Positions 20,951 to 31,063 of a stretch of DNA of 64,000 bases are shown here, in pieces. Each line of letters starts with the position of its first letter. The stretch's first letter is position 1. The stretch spans positions 1-64,000 of the forward strand of contig JAAVTG010000107.1 in NCBI GenBank assembly GCA_011947345.1, given 5' to 3'. Below the pieces are notes generated by a model. The model saw only the letters and a program-made list of their open reading frames with translations. It was not told the origin of the DNA and did no database searches. Source of the DNA: Phytophthora quininea (Eukaryota; Oomycota; Peronosporomycetes; Peronosporales; Peronosporaceae). Both the position numbers and the translations under genes were made by a program.

Positions 20951-23589
20951 TGATGAAGAATACATGTTTGTGGGGATCAACGGACAGCCACCTGCTGCAG
21001 CACCTCCCATGAGAATCATGGTCAAGTTGGAACACAGCAAAGAGCGCTACCACGCATTGCTCGACAGCGGTTGCTCCCGTAGCATTGTCCGTGCAAGCTT
21101 TGCACAACGTGTCAAGGAGCAGGGCACCTCAATCCAAACCTCAGGTGTCTCCTCTGATTTGATCAAAGGCAGTACTGCAAGCGCCGACACCGTGTCAGTT
21201 CGTTTCCGGATCCCACAACTCAAAAGAGACTCTATCATCGTTCACGATTTTGAGGCTCTATCAACTCTTCGAGATGAAATGGTGATCGGCCGCGATATCA
21301 TGTCTGCACTTGGACTGGTGATCGACTTCCGCGCTGGAACCGTTCATTGGGATGGCAACGAGTTGTCCATCGGCACAGGAGTAGCTGCAGAGGTCGCTTC
21401 AACAGCGCCCGGACTTGTCGAAATTTCTGAAGACGAAGAGATTTTGCTTGGTGAAGATAGCAAGGTCACAGCTGCTGATCTTTTGCCGAGAGATCTCGAG
21501 GAAGCCATACAACACTGCTACGTGAAGCTGCTCGAAGAATATTACGACCTCTACAATGGACGACTTGGGCGCATTCGGCTGGATGATTATGTGCTACCTC
21601 TCTCCGCAGATTACAAGCCTTCGCATGTCAAGCCATACGCTGTGCCACGCAGCCAAGAAGAGGCAGCAAAAAGAAATTCAGCGCCTCATCGAACTCGACG
21701 TGATCGAACAAATTTACGACGGAGAAGCAGCAGCCCCGGCATTTTTCTTGCAAAAGCCTAGTGGAGACCTACGACTGCTTGTCGACTTTCGACAGCTGAA
21801 TAAGTTTCTTCGTCGTTCACCATACTACGTGCCAAAAATTCGCGAAATTCTGCTGCGACTTGGAAAAGCCAAGTGCATGAGCACCCTCGACGCCAACATG
21901 GGCTACTTCGCAAGGCAGATTGCTCTGCAAAGTCGATCCGCCACTGCATTCTGTTTGCCGTTCGGAAAATATCAATTTCTTCGACTTCCCATGGGCATTT
22001 CAACCGCCCCAGATGAGTATCAAGCAAGCATGGAGAGCATTTTGGGCGACTTGCATTTTGTGATCGTTTACCTGGATGACGTGCTGATTTTCTCCGACAA
22101 CGAAGACGACCATCTGGAGCACCTGCGCATCGTGTTTGAGCGCCTCCGCAAGTTTGACGTGACACTCAACGCCAAAAAGTGCCACATCCTGCGTGAGCAA
22201 GTGGATTACCTTGGGTTTACACTGACCCCGAATGGTATCCAACCGCAGACGAAGAAGGTGACTGCCATCCAGCAAATTGCAGAGCCCAAATCAAAAAAGA
22301 ACTTCGTCGATTCCTGGGCATGATTTCATACTATCGTGAGATGGTCCCTAACAAGTCGGCACTCACCGCTCGGCTGAACCGTTTGACGTCAAAGAAAATT
22401 CCTTTCACGTGGACACCAGAGGATTCGCGTGACTTCCAGAATCTTAAAGCCACCCTAGCACGCAACGTCTGGCTTGCTTTTCCTGACTACAACAAAATAT
22501 TCCATGTCTTCGCCGACGCGAGCGGACGTCACATCGGCGGTGTGATTCTCCAAGGGAAGCGTATCATCGCATGCTTCTCGCGGTCGATGACGGAGACACA
22601 ACGGAAGTATTCTACAATGGAGTGGGAGCTTCTCTCCGTCGTGGAAATCCTTAAAGAATATCGTACGATGTTACTTGGGTTTCCTATCATCGTTCACACC
22701 GATCACAAAAACTTGCTGTACCCGCAAGAAAATTCGCTTCGTGTCAAGAGATGGAAATTGCTGCTGCAAGAGTATCGCCTCTCCGTCGAGTACATTCCAG
22801 GAGAACAAAATATCGGTGCTGATGCTCTTTCACGCCTTCGTTACGATTTTGTGCAACAAGCCACTGAAGATGAGCTTTGTGCAGCGGAAGAAGAAGAAGT
22901 CGCTCTTGACGGAGCAGTGATGAAACGTCATCAGCAACAAGATCCAATAACAAGTGCTGTCATTTCACGGTTGGGAAGCAACGAAGCTGACCCCGGATAC
23001 GCGATACGTCCTTGGGAGTGATTCTTCTCCACCTTCAAAAGCGTGTTGTAGTTCCTGCCTCGCTTCGAAACGACCTCATTGAGCTGTATCACAACTACCT
23101 CCTACACCCGGGTGGCGATAAGCAGTTCCACTCGATGTCGACATTCTAGTGGCGAAAGATGGAGCAGCAAGTTCACCAGTACGTAAAAAAGTGTGTCGAC
23201 TGCAAAAGGCAAATTGCACGGTGGAAAGCAAGATTTTGGACACCTTCCGCCAAATCCCATGACAAACAACGATAAACCATTTGATGTGGCTCACGTGGAT
23301 CTCGTCGGGCCTCTTGTGGACGACCTTCACTGTTTGACAGTGATAGAGCGCCAGTTTCGTTGGTTGGAAGTGTTCCCGCAGCGTGGTCGCACTGCCAGCA
23401 CCACATCTCTCAGCTTCGAGCGTGCTTGGCTCTGTCTTTACCCCCGACCAAAGATCGTCGTGCACGATCTAGGCACAGAGTTTACTGGAGAAGAGTTCCA
23501 AGTTCTTCTGTGGTCCATGGCGATTAAGGACAGACGGATTACAGCAAAATCCCCAAGCGAACGCGATATGCGAGCGTGTACACTTAGAG
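20916..23589 (+). pseudogene. gypsy-1 pol (PR-RT-RH-IN)
   Basis: Three successive frames. Protease: ALLDSGCSRSIV and a downstream hydrophobic VIGRDIMSALGL. Reverse transcriptase from about 21700: VDFRQLNKFLRR, STLDANMGYF, FCLPFGKYQFLRLPMGIS and the catalytic YLDDVLIF. RNase H: HVFADASGRHIGGVIL, ERKYSTMEWELLSVVE-type motif and HTDHKNLLY. Integrase: degraded HHCC zinc finger (CVDCKRQ) and the start of the core (DVAHVDLVGPL), then broken by the LINE at 23590. The end of the integrase is at 25080-25355. Domain order assigns it to Ty3/gypsy. Confidence 0.8.
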
Positions 23590-24917
23590 GGGGGAAGTTG
23601 TGATCCGTGTTAATTAGACTTCTCGAAATGCGAAATGTACATTCACCTAGAATACATGATCATACGTTTGTCGTCGAGTAGATCGGTGGAGCTGTGAGAA
23701 GCCCCGAGTCATTGAGAAACCACGCGTCGTGGCGGACGGTAAAAATCCGAGGATGTGTTACCATGAAGCGGCGAAGACGAGTCGCAGGTGAAACACCTGT
23801 AGACAGCGTTGCAGTTCGGATTGCGTTGACGGAGAGGAAGATCGTAATAGTGCTCGGAAATGGGCACCAAATACAGCATAGACGCGAAAGCTGGTCTTGG
23901 AAGCTTCTGGGGGCTGGTGGTTTTCGAATTGGTGTTTGTTGCGTGCTGTCCAGAGCACATAGAGAACAATGGTGCGCATGACCATCCAGAGTGTCGAAAA
24001 ATGTTCAAACAGGTCCTTTTGGCAGATTGCCCAAACCGGTTCTTGGAGAGTGGTGACCATAGTCCAGGTCACCGGTCCGTCTAGGATCCCTCCCAGTCCT
24101 GTGCGATCATCCTCCACAATGAAGATGCTCGTGCGCAGTCAAAGAAAAGGTGTCGATCCGTTTCAATGTCACTACAGCCGGGATATGCACAGGTCAGGTC
24201 TGACGAGCTGAGAGTGCGTAGGAAATGAAAACGTGACCGTGTCGGGAGCAATTTCCAGCTGAGTCGAAAATGCAGATCTGAGTAGACCGGCAGGACAACA
24301 CGCCGGAGCATCTTCAGAGCTGCGACGGTCTCAGCTAAATCTGCTTGGCTGAAATCGTCGACTTGGTAGAAAAGTGGATGGTCACGTACAGGCATTTGAG
24401 ACGGACCCAGTAAAGTTTTCATTGCGTCCTTTTGGAGATGAGGGAATAGCTCCACCTTCGTACTCCTCCGTACCCCGACTAGCGGTAGGGGCAGTGCTGG
24501 TGTACAAGGGCCGTGAAGAGGGCCCGACGGGTCAGTCACCACAGTGTAGATCCGATGTAGATCATAGTACAGATTGTTTAGATGGCGCATCCGGTATCGG
24601 ATAGGCCATTCAGGCACTGCCAACAGGAACCGAGCCATAAATGTAGGGGCTTCAGGCCACCCTCCACTCATGAAGTCCAGTAAACACCTACATCCGGTCG
24701 CTTCAGCGAACTGCGTCCGAAATTGACGTGTCGCTCCAGTTTTTCCTAGAAGCGTGAGCGAGGAGTTCGTGTCATGTCCAACAACCAGCAGAGGGTGAGT
24801 AGAGTGCCACACGTACGCTCGCAGTAGTGAGTGCTGAAAATGGACCGGATCGACAGAGGTTTCACCCGGCATCCATGAAATGGACGACCACACTTTCCAC
24901 GTAGACCGCCACCACAT
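23590..24917 (-). mobile_element. 5'-truncated LINE fragment (LINE-A) in gypsy-1
   Basis: 1,328 bp bounded by a perfect 15-bp duplication CGTGTACACTTAGAG (23575-23589 and 24918-24932), the signature of target-primed reverse transcription. The minus strand encodes the C-terminal end of a LINE ORF2, including RFHFLRTLSSSDLTCAYPG and the zinc-binding C-x4-C-x7-H-x4-C-like segment CAYPGCSDIETDRHLFFDC. Reverse transcriptase is missing, so the copy is 5'-truncated. This insertion is younger than gypsy-1. Confidence 0.85.
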
Positions 24918-25079
24918 CGTGTACACTTAGAGATCCTAAACATCATTCGTTCGCGCCCAGATCTCAAGGATCAACTTCCAGTTGTCCTGGATTATGCAGC
25001 ATACTAGATCCGAGCAAGCTATCACTCGATTCTACGGGCTTCGCCAGCACAACTACTATTTGGAGAAGATATGATTACC

Positions 25080-25355
25080 AGACAGCTGCACTTCGCAAAC
25101 TGGAGTTTTCTCTCGAAGCAGCGGTTCGCAGCAATCCTCCAAGAAAACGAACGCGAAAATCTTAAGCGCATCCGGCACTTCTACCAGATCGGAGACCAGG
25201 TCATGCTCCGAGTGCCTTCTCGCGAGCGCAAGAAGATTGATCAAGTCGCCAAGGGCCCGTACATCATCAAGAATGTTTATGACAACGGCACTGTAATCCT
25301 TGACACTGGAATGACCGAGTCCCGAGTCAACATCCGACGAATCTTCCCCTGCTGA
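25080..25355 (+). pseudogene. gypsy-1 integrase C-terminus
   Basis: Resumes pol beyond the LINE: QENERENLKRIRHFYQIGDQ, VMLRVPSRERKKIDQVAKG, PYIIKNVYDNGTVIL, ending IRRIFPC and TGA at 25353. This is the basic C-terminal domain (GDxVMLR / GPYxI type) of gypsy integrases. No chromodomain follows. Confidence 0.75.
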
Positions 25356-25381
25356 ACGAAGATCTGCTGTCATAGGGAGAA

Positions 25382-25558
25382 TGACACCGCTACTAGCTTC
25401 TGGGTCGCACCCGCAGCTTTGGGTTCGCACCTCTGAGTTGTAGCTGGGTCCATCTACCGCATCACACAAGGCCAGCTAGGGAGCGTAGTGTAAGCCAGCC
25501 TTATCCTCTTTTCAATCTCAGTTCTAAACTTACCAAGTCGAGCTCAAGTAGTTTGGCA
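25382..25558 (+). repeat. gypsy-1 right LTR
   Basis: 177 bp, 4 differences from the left copy; preceded by a purine tract AGGGAGAA that probably serves as polypurine primer. Confidence 0.9.
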
Positions 25559-26221
25559 GGTGGAACCCGATATATGGACAGCACTATCATGCATCGTCGA
25601 CTGCCAACAGTTCACTGGCGCCTCCACACCACACCGCGGACCGTCGATCAGATCTGGGGCCATGACAAGACTTAGAGAATCGAGCTGCGGGTGGGGTTTG
25701 TCTTGCTCGAAAGGAGCGTTGCAGCCACGGCGAAAGAGTCGGTACTGTAGTACTCGGCCACGACACACCAGGGAGCATTTCGTGTCGGTACCCCCATCGC
25801 CATTTGCTGTTTCTGCAGCTGGAGCCTCTCAATGTCAACTTGTAGCTCGAGAAGGTTCTTTTCGAGCCTGAGAGTTTTATCTCGCTGTTTCTTCCTATAT
25901 CGAGCCATTTTGAGGCGACGAAGTTCGCGCTGACACTACTAACTCATTCCAGGAAAATTCGCTGTCTTGAAGCTCTTGTGGTGTTGTCAAGGTGGCTTGT
26001 TGTGCTGTTGGGTGCTCGACACCATGATTCTGCTTTCTGGTAGGAGTACGAGACAAAAGTTGTTGTTCATTGGCGACAGTGGAGTTTGCCCTTTGCTGGC
26101 TAACTGCTATGCTCGGCTCATCAACCAACACAAAGTCGTCACGATTGGAGCGCTGGATGACGTCGCCAATGACAGTGTCGGCCATCCACGGCCAGTTCGG
26201 CGGGGTGAGGACGCTGTGCAT
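25559..26221 (-). pseudogene. bZIP copy 10, 5' part (split by gypsy-1)
   Basis: ATG at 26221 starts MHSVLTPPNWPWMADTVIGD, the family N-terminus. After a linker to SWNELVVSA the frame shifts by one near 25930 into RELRRLKMARYRKKQRDK (Arg at the Asn site) and a good zipper (LEKNLLELQVDIERLQLQ). Then NAPWCVVAEYYS, another shift, LSLVMAPDLIDGPRCG and VEAPVNCW, ending at the right LTR. The missing C-terminal half is 19313-19621. Its 5' end is divergent from copy 11, about 100-300 bp away. Confidence 0.8.
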
Positions 26222-26328
26222 GACACGGCTCTAGGCGGATTCAGAAGTGGCTTGAAAGCACAACCAAAAGTCAAAGCACTCCTGATCGTTTACGCGCCAG
26301 TCTGATTATTGCAGACACCCCATCCGAT

Positions 26329-27162
26329 GTGCCAAGTCCACAACGACGCGGTTGGATTGAGCAGCAAAATGTCCACTACCCCGTAACCGGATGCAGTGGT
26401 GTGTTTGTGCTGTATGTAAGTAGACGCTGTTGCAGTGGCCAACAAAGTCAAGAAGGTAAAGTCATCTACCGCCCAAACCACAACTCAAAGCAAACTCAAC
26501 ACATTGCAGAGGCCAAACCTCAACAACCTCAAGCATCCACCACAGCAATTCCTCGAGGGATCCAAGTGGGCGAAGCTTTGTGCAAGGAGTTGGTAGAAGC
26601 TATCGCCGAAGACGAAGTCAAACTTCGCGAGCGTCGCTGAGTCAGCATGGCTCGCAACAGGAAAGCGCAGCGAGAGAAGCCTCTTTCCCTTATGAAGGGC
26701 ATCCGCTCTCTGCAAGACAAGATCCAGAAGCTGCTGCTGCAGAAACAGCACATCGCTGCCAGGGTATCAACGAGAAGTGCTCTCTGGTGTGTCGTGGCCG
26801 AGTACTTTCGACTCTTTCGCTTCGGTTATAAAGTTCCTGCGGAGCCGGACCAACCTCACGTACAGCGCGCTTTCCTGCAAGTTGCAATGGCACCAGACGT
26901 GATCAATGGTCCTCGCTGCGGCGTTGAGGCAATGATCAAGGGCTGGGAGTTTAATATGAAATGGTGTCCGGATTTTGAGCGGCGTCTTGAACGACTTGAG
27001 CACGGTGGCGACCGTATTGTGACTGCATATTCCACAGCCTCTTCCACCATCTCGAGCGACTCGTTGAGGCACATTCTGAACTGCCATTTGGTCGACGACG
27101 ACGCCAAGCTTTCTGCCAAATTAATCGGTCGCAGACTCCACGTACGCAACCAAGTTGAGTTT
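26329..27162 (+). pseudogene. bZIP copy 11, 5' part (split by a MULE)
   Basis: Open frame with one internal stop: TGA at 26638, inside the basic region between RER-R and VSMARNRKAQRE, where relatives have Arg (CGA to TGA would do it). The start is uncertain because no ATG with the family start peptide is visible. After the stop the frame is clean: zipper LMKGIRSLQDKIQKLLLQ, LWCVVAEYFRLFRFGYKVP, LQVAMAPDVINGPRCG, MKWCPDFERRLERLEHGG, STISSDSLRHILNC and SAKLIGRRLHVRNQVEF. At 27163 the MULE begins. The frame resumes after the element at 29114. Confidence 0.8.
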
Positions 27163-29104
27163 GGGAAAATCTTACTTCCGAGCGCCTTTGGCGGACTTCC
27201 GAGTGGCTACACCCGTTGGCAGACAAACGAGCGGGCTGTCGACTTCTGAGTGTGGTCTGGCGGATTTCCGAGCGGTTGGAGGTAATGCGAGCGGAGAGGC
27301 GAAGAGAAAATATGTATTAGTGAAATAGTAGTGCTACACGTCCCTAACTGCTAGTTCACGATTTGAGCCGGGTTACTTGGGTGCCATGCCTGTTTCGTTC
27401 GCGAAGCGAATGGATTCGGCAAGCGCTTGACACTCAAGAAATTCACTTGAGCCGTCGGACAGCAAGACTTTCCATTTGTAGACACCACCGTCGTTTTTCC
27501 ACGTGCTCACTACACCGGGAACATTTTCGTGCGTACGAGGATTCTCGATCAAGACCGGAAACTTGAGCAGTCTACTTGGCTTCGCCAGCAGCAGAGCCAT
27601 CAGGTTGTCAACATCACAAAATGCTGTGGAATGACCATCTCGAACCAAAGCTTGCGGCACTTTTCGTGGACGACCCGGCGGCTTTCTCGCTGGAAGTGCT
27701 TGCATCATTGCACTCAGAGGGAAATCGTCGATAAGTGCCATCGTAGAAACAACATTGTTGGCGGACAATCGAAAACATCTCAGTGTAGGCTCACTCACTC
27801 TCAGACTTCACAAACATGTAGGCCCACGGAACGTAGCGATGCACGTACTTCTGCCGATCGAACGCAACGACAGCAGTACCGAAGCAGACCAACGTCCACC
27901 CACCATAGTGCACTTTGTACGTGCCATCAGTTACTCCAAGAACGCCTTCATCACCTTGGCCGCATATTGAATACGCAACATTTCGGAAAATCTTTCGCGA
28001 AGAACACACCAACCCCATGCAACAAGGATCCGATACATCAGAAAAGCACCCCAGGACAATGACCTCATTTTGGGTAGCCGATGGTATGTCGGCAAATTCA
28101 ACTCGATCGGTTTCCAGAGAAAATGAGCCCTCGTTTTCTCCGAAAACGCAACCTTTGTGTCGCATAGGCGTACAGCAGCCCACTCCAATAGATCTGCATA
28201 GGTTCGAACGGTCTTGCTTGGACATTGGAGGTAAAAACATTAGTACTACACCGAACAAAAACTTACTTTTAGGACCCACCTGCAGCGAGCTTGTTCAAAT
28301 ATTGTTTTCGGTTTTTCAACTGCTTCTCCGTTGGCATAAACTTCAGCTTTTCTGGGCGTTTGGCACACACTTCCTCTAGCAGCACAAGACAAGCTTTAGG
28401 ACCATGGCCTTTCAAGAGGCTATCGACTTCTCCGAGAATAGCTCGATTTATACCTATCTTGGCCACAGCAGACGTTGCCGACACATGATCTCCAGTTGCT
28501 TCTAGCGTGTGCGTGTTGCCTTGAAAGTACAGACGTAAGAAGTACGTACAGCACTCGTGCGACGCGCATTGATACGTGGTAATCTTGGCATCAACAGTTC
28601 CGGATTTATGGTAGACTTTAAATCGGTGCGAGGAGTGGCTGTCCACGAAAATGACGGCTTGTTCGAAGGATGAAAACTCACCGAGAACCAAATAGCACTC
28701 TGATTGCAACTGCTCTTGGTCTTGAAACTCTTCATCGTCGCGGTCGGAATCGGACGAGGTCACATGAGTGTCCTCACTAGCCATCGTGACTGTCGTTGAG
28801 CAAAATTGGAAGTGGTGTGAGAGCAAATTCGAGAAACTACTCCACTAAAAATGGTTGGAGGATATGCGTTCTTCCACAATATTCGTAGCAACTCACGCGA
28901 CGAAAATCTGCTTCTTCGCGACCATTCAAGATTCCGTCTGCTACACTACATGTTGCACTCACAAGTCCTCTACCACTCAAATGTCCTTGTGTAAAAACGG
29001 GGCCGCGCATATGTCCGCCGTCGTATAAAAGGAGCACGAATGTCCGCTACTTTGCCGACCCGCTCGGAAGTTCGCATGTTGGCACTCAGAAGTAATCCGC
29101 ACCC
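27163..29104 (-). mobile_element. MULE-type DNA transposon, 1.94 kb
   Basis: Exact 9-bp target duplication GTTGAGTTT at 27154-27162 and 29105-29113. Terminal inverted repeats of about 24 bp share GGG-x6-TTACTTC-x-GAG-x-GCC, with further similarity inward (ACTTCCGAG). A 9-bp duplication is typical of Mutator-like elements and agrees with the transposase remnant inside. Removing it restores the bZIP copy 11 frame (QVEFYWDDEHDQ). Confidence 0.9.
27373..28784 (-). pseudogene. MULE transposase remnant
   Basis: Three minus frames follow one another. 28784 (ATG, MASEDTHVTSSDSDRDDEE) leads into a Cys/His-containing N-terminal domain (YQCASHECCTYFLRLYF, then H-T-L ... DHVS) like the zinc-binding entry domain of oomycete MULEs. 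Next 28279-27791 has VTDGTYKVHYGGWTLVCFG, which fits the first catalytic Asp of MULE transposases. Finally 27798-27373 has an AT-hook-like PPGRPRKVPQ and a C-terminal stretch YKWKVLLSDGSSEFLECQ. I cannot find the second Asp or the Glu of a DDE core, so the enzyme appears internally deleted. Confidence 0.6.
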
Positions 29105-29245
29105 GTTGAGTTTTACTGGGACGATGAACACGATCAAGTCAAGATGCTCGTGATGAGGCTTGACATGGAGACGGCGTTGTTTGACTTGCTCGGGAACTTG
29201 GAAGACGTCTCTCGAGTCTTGAAGAAGACGGTTTTGACGCTATAG
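29105..29245 (+). pseudogene. bZIP copy 11, 3' part
   Basis: Starts with the duplicated target bases and continues YWDDEHDQVKMLVMRLDMET, ALFDLLGNLEDVSRVLKK, TVLTL, TAG at 29243. In frame with 26641-27162 once the MULE and one target copy are removed. Confidence 0.85.
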
Positions 29246-29326
29246 TTCCCCCACAAAGCAATCGAGCTGAACAAATAAAACATGGCGTACTCGACTAACT
29301 AACAGGTTTTATGAGTGTGCACGGTG

Positions 29327-29659
29327 TCAGTCGCGACGATCGAGTTCATCCACGTTGAGGAGCGAGTGGTTCTGGGCCCGCGCGACCGTGATGAACTCGC
29401 TGTCTAGCACGCCAGTGCACCCCACCAACACGTAGTTGGGCTCGCCAAAGTCGATGCCAGTGCACCCGGCTGTGCTGAGCGCTTGTGTCGGCGAGATGAG
29501 GGAAGCGCCGCAAAAGTTGTCGCCGTCCGGGGTCTCCCGAATGCCTGTCACGTACGTCTCGGTTCCACTCAGGACCGTCGATCCGCCCGAATGAGCTGGC
29601 GCTGCACGGCGTCGGGTCTTCCTTCCAACGCCACGCCGCAGCTCGATTGAAGAGGACAC
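29327..29659 (-). pseudogene. Trypsin-like / GIP-like fragment
   Basis: N-terminal half of a chymotrypsin-fold protein: TETYVTGIRETPDGDNFCGA, SLISPTQALSTAGCTG, YVLVGC, then IDFGEPN and a short tail to the stop at 29327. The position of the catalytic His motif TAAHC reads STAGC, so the His is gone. There is no Asp or Ser region. In Phytophthora, catalytically dead trypsin homologues include the secreted glucanase inhibitor proteins (GIPs) that act against plant endoglucanases; similarity of this kind suggests kinship but does not prove it. Head to head with 29827-30474, 170 bp apart. Confidence 0.6.
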
Positions 29660-29826
29660 TCCAACTCAACGTTTCTCAGGCGCGTCGGCCATTGTCGCAA
29701 TGATCAAATGGGATTGCTACTACCGCCTGCCTGGGCGTTTCGATGTTTTGTCCGGTGGCGTGGGGCTTCTCGTGGAGTGAGATCTGAGTACCTTCCCTAC
29801 ATCCCCCGTTCCAACCGACTCATACC

Positions 29827-30474
29827 ATGAAGACCGCCGCCACGCTTGTCGTCGTACTCGATCGCGCTGGGTCTTGTCAAAGCTGCTCAAGCTCAGCACG
29901 TCGAGCGCCAACTAGTCTTGGGCAGATCGACCGTCGCCACCGGGACCAAGACGTACACGGTTGGTATCCGTCCAGCGGTGGACGGCGACAACTTCTGCGG
30001 CGGCGCGCTCGTTGCCCCTGACTACGTGCTAACTACGGCGTCGTACCAGAAATTTGGGACTTCAGCTGCGTGTCCGTGGGCTCGCACTACTGCAGCGGCG
30101 AGCAGATCAAGATCGCGTCGGTGGAGAACCACTCCAACTGCAACGCCACCAGCGGCGCCTACGGCTTCGCGCTGGTCAAGTTATACTCGGTGAGCACGTT
30201 CGCGCCCATGAAGCTGGCAGTGACCGACGACTCGGACATCAAGGTCGGTAAGTGCTCGATGATCATTGGGTGTGGGGCCACGTCGTTCCCCTACGGCTCC
30301 TTCTCTTCGGAGCTGCAACAGGTGGACGTGGAGCTGTGGGCGAACGAGGACTCCCTGGCGGTGCTGGACATTGACGACACTACCAACGTGTGCGCCGGCG
30401 GACCAGGACGGGTCTCTCATCGAGGAAAGGCTTTTGAGATGGTTCTTATCACCCACACTGACAGAAACACATAA
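29827..30474 (+). pseudogene. GIP-like secreted serine-protease homologue, broken
   Basis: ATG at 29827 starts a signal peptide (MKTAATLVVV...), which changes frame by one base near 29858 to SIALGLVKAAQAQHVERQL. Mature part: GTKTYTVGIRPAVDGDNFC, GGALVAPDYVLTTASYQKFG (His lost from TAAHC), a further frame change, VGSHYCSGEQIKIASVENH, ATSGAYGFALVKLYSVSTF (Asp of the catalytic D-I-A-L-type motif replaced), IIGCGATSFPYGSFSSELQ, VDVELWANED and TNVCAGG, where it stops short of the GDSGGP segment. Loss of His and Asp is GIP-like; the frameshifts and missing Ser end show a pseudogene. Confidence 0.65.
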
Positions 30475-30528
30475 AGTTTTGCTCTGCATAATCGGCGTAT
30501 TTTGCTTTAACATGTAATCGCAGTCCTG

Positions 30529-30827
30529 TCAAAAGTTTAAGTTGAAGACGTGAGCGACGTCTTCCACGTTCCCCAGCAAGTCCAGCAGCGCCGTGACGAA
30601 ATCCTGCTTGACGACGAGCATCCTGACGCGATCGTTCTCGTCGTCCCAGTGAAATTCCATCGTGCCGTTCACGTGAATCTTCTGACCCAACAACTTGACG
30701 GCAAGAGGGGAGTCGGCGCTGACGGTGAACTGGAAAATGCCACACAGTGTGTTATCCGAGAAAGTGTAAGAAGCTGTGGCACTCGCGATCACGACACCGC
30801 TGGCACTGTTCTCAATCTGTCTGAGGT
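30529..30827 (-). pseudogene. bZIP copy 12, 3' part (split by LINE-B)
   Basis: From the LINE edge leftwards: LRQIENSASGVVIASATASY, TFSDNTLCGIFQFTVSADSP, LAVKLLGQKIHVNGTMEFHW, DDENDRVRMLVVKQDF, LLDLLGNVEDVAHVF, stop at 30529, all in one frame. The N-terminal part is at 44336-45032, 13.5 kb away. Confidence 0.85.
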
Positions 30828-30865
30828 TTCAGCCTCTGATGTAGGAACATTGGTCGCCTCATTTT

Positions 30866-31063
30866 ATGGTGATACAAGGCAGAGTTGACACCGAAGAGGT
30901 TTTGGTGCTGAACGTCTATTCTCCTCATCTGAAGGCCCCACGGGAGACTTTCTTCAGATATCTGGCGTCGATAGATCTTCCTCCAACAGATATAGTAATG
31001 ATGGGGGGCGATTTTAATTGTACCCTGAACGCAACACTTGATAGGTGCAATGCTGGTAAGGGG
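30866..31063 (+). pseudogene. LINE-B endonuclease (APE) fragment
   Basis: VLVLNVYSPHLKAPRETFF and DIVMMGGDFNCTLNATLDR match the apurinic endonuclease domain of LINE ORF2 (YxPh..., GGDFN...DR). Cut at 31063 by the DNA transposon; the reading continues as GDHGSPELQELLNTWGL from 34396. Confidence 0.8.

Larger units (their letters stand above)
19622..25558 (+). mobile_element. Ty3/gypsy-type LTR retrotransposon (gypsy-1)
   Basis: A 5.9-kb element with 177-bp LTRs (TGACACC...TTTGGCA), a gag-like region, aspartic protease, reverse transcriptase, RNase H and integrase in that order, hence Ty3/gypsy rather than copia. The integrase is interrupted by a 1.3-kb LINE fragment. Flanks GGTT (left) and GGTG (right) are probably a 4-bp target duplication with one change. 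It sits in bZIP copy 10. The two LTRs differ at 4 of 177 positions. The gag has two in-frame stops and pol is in several frames, so the copy is inactive. Confidence 0.9.
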
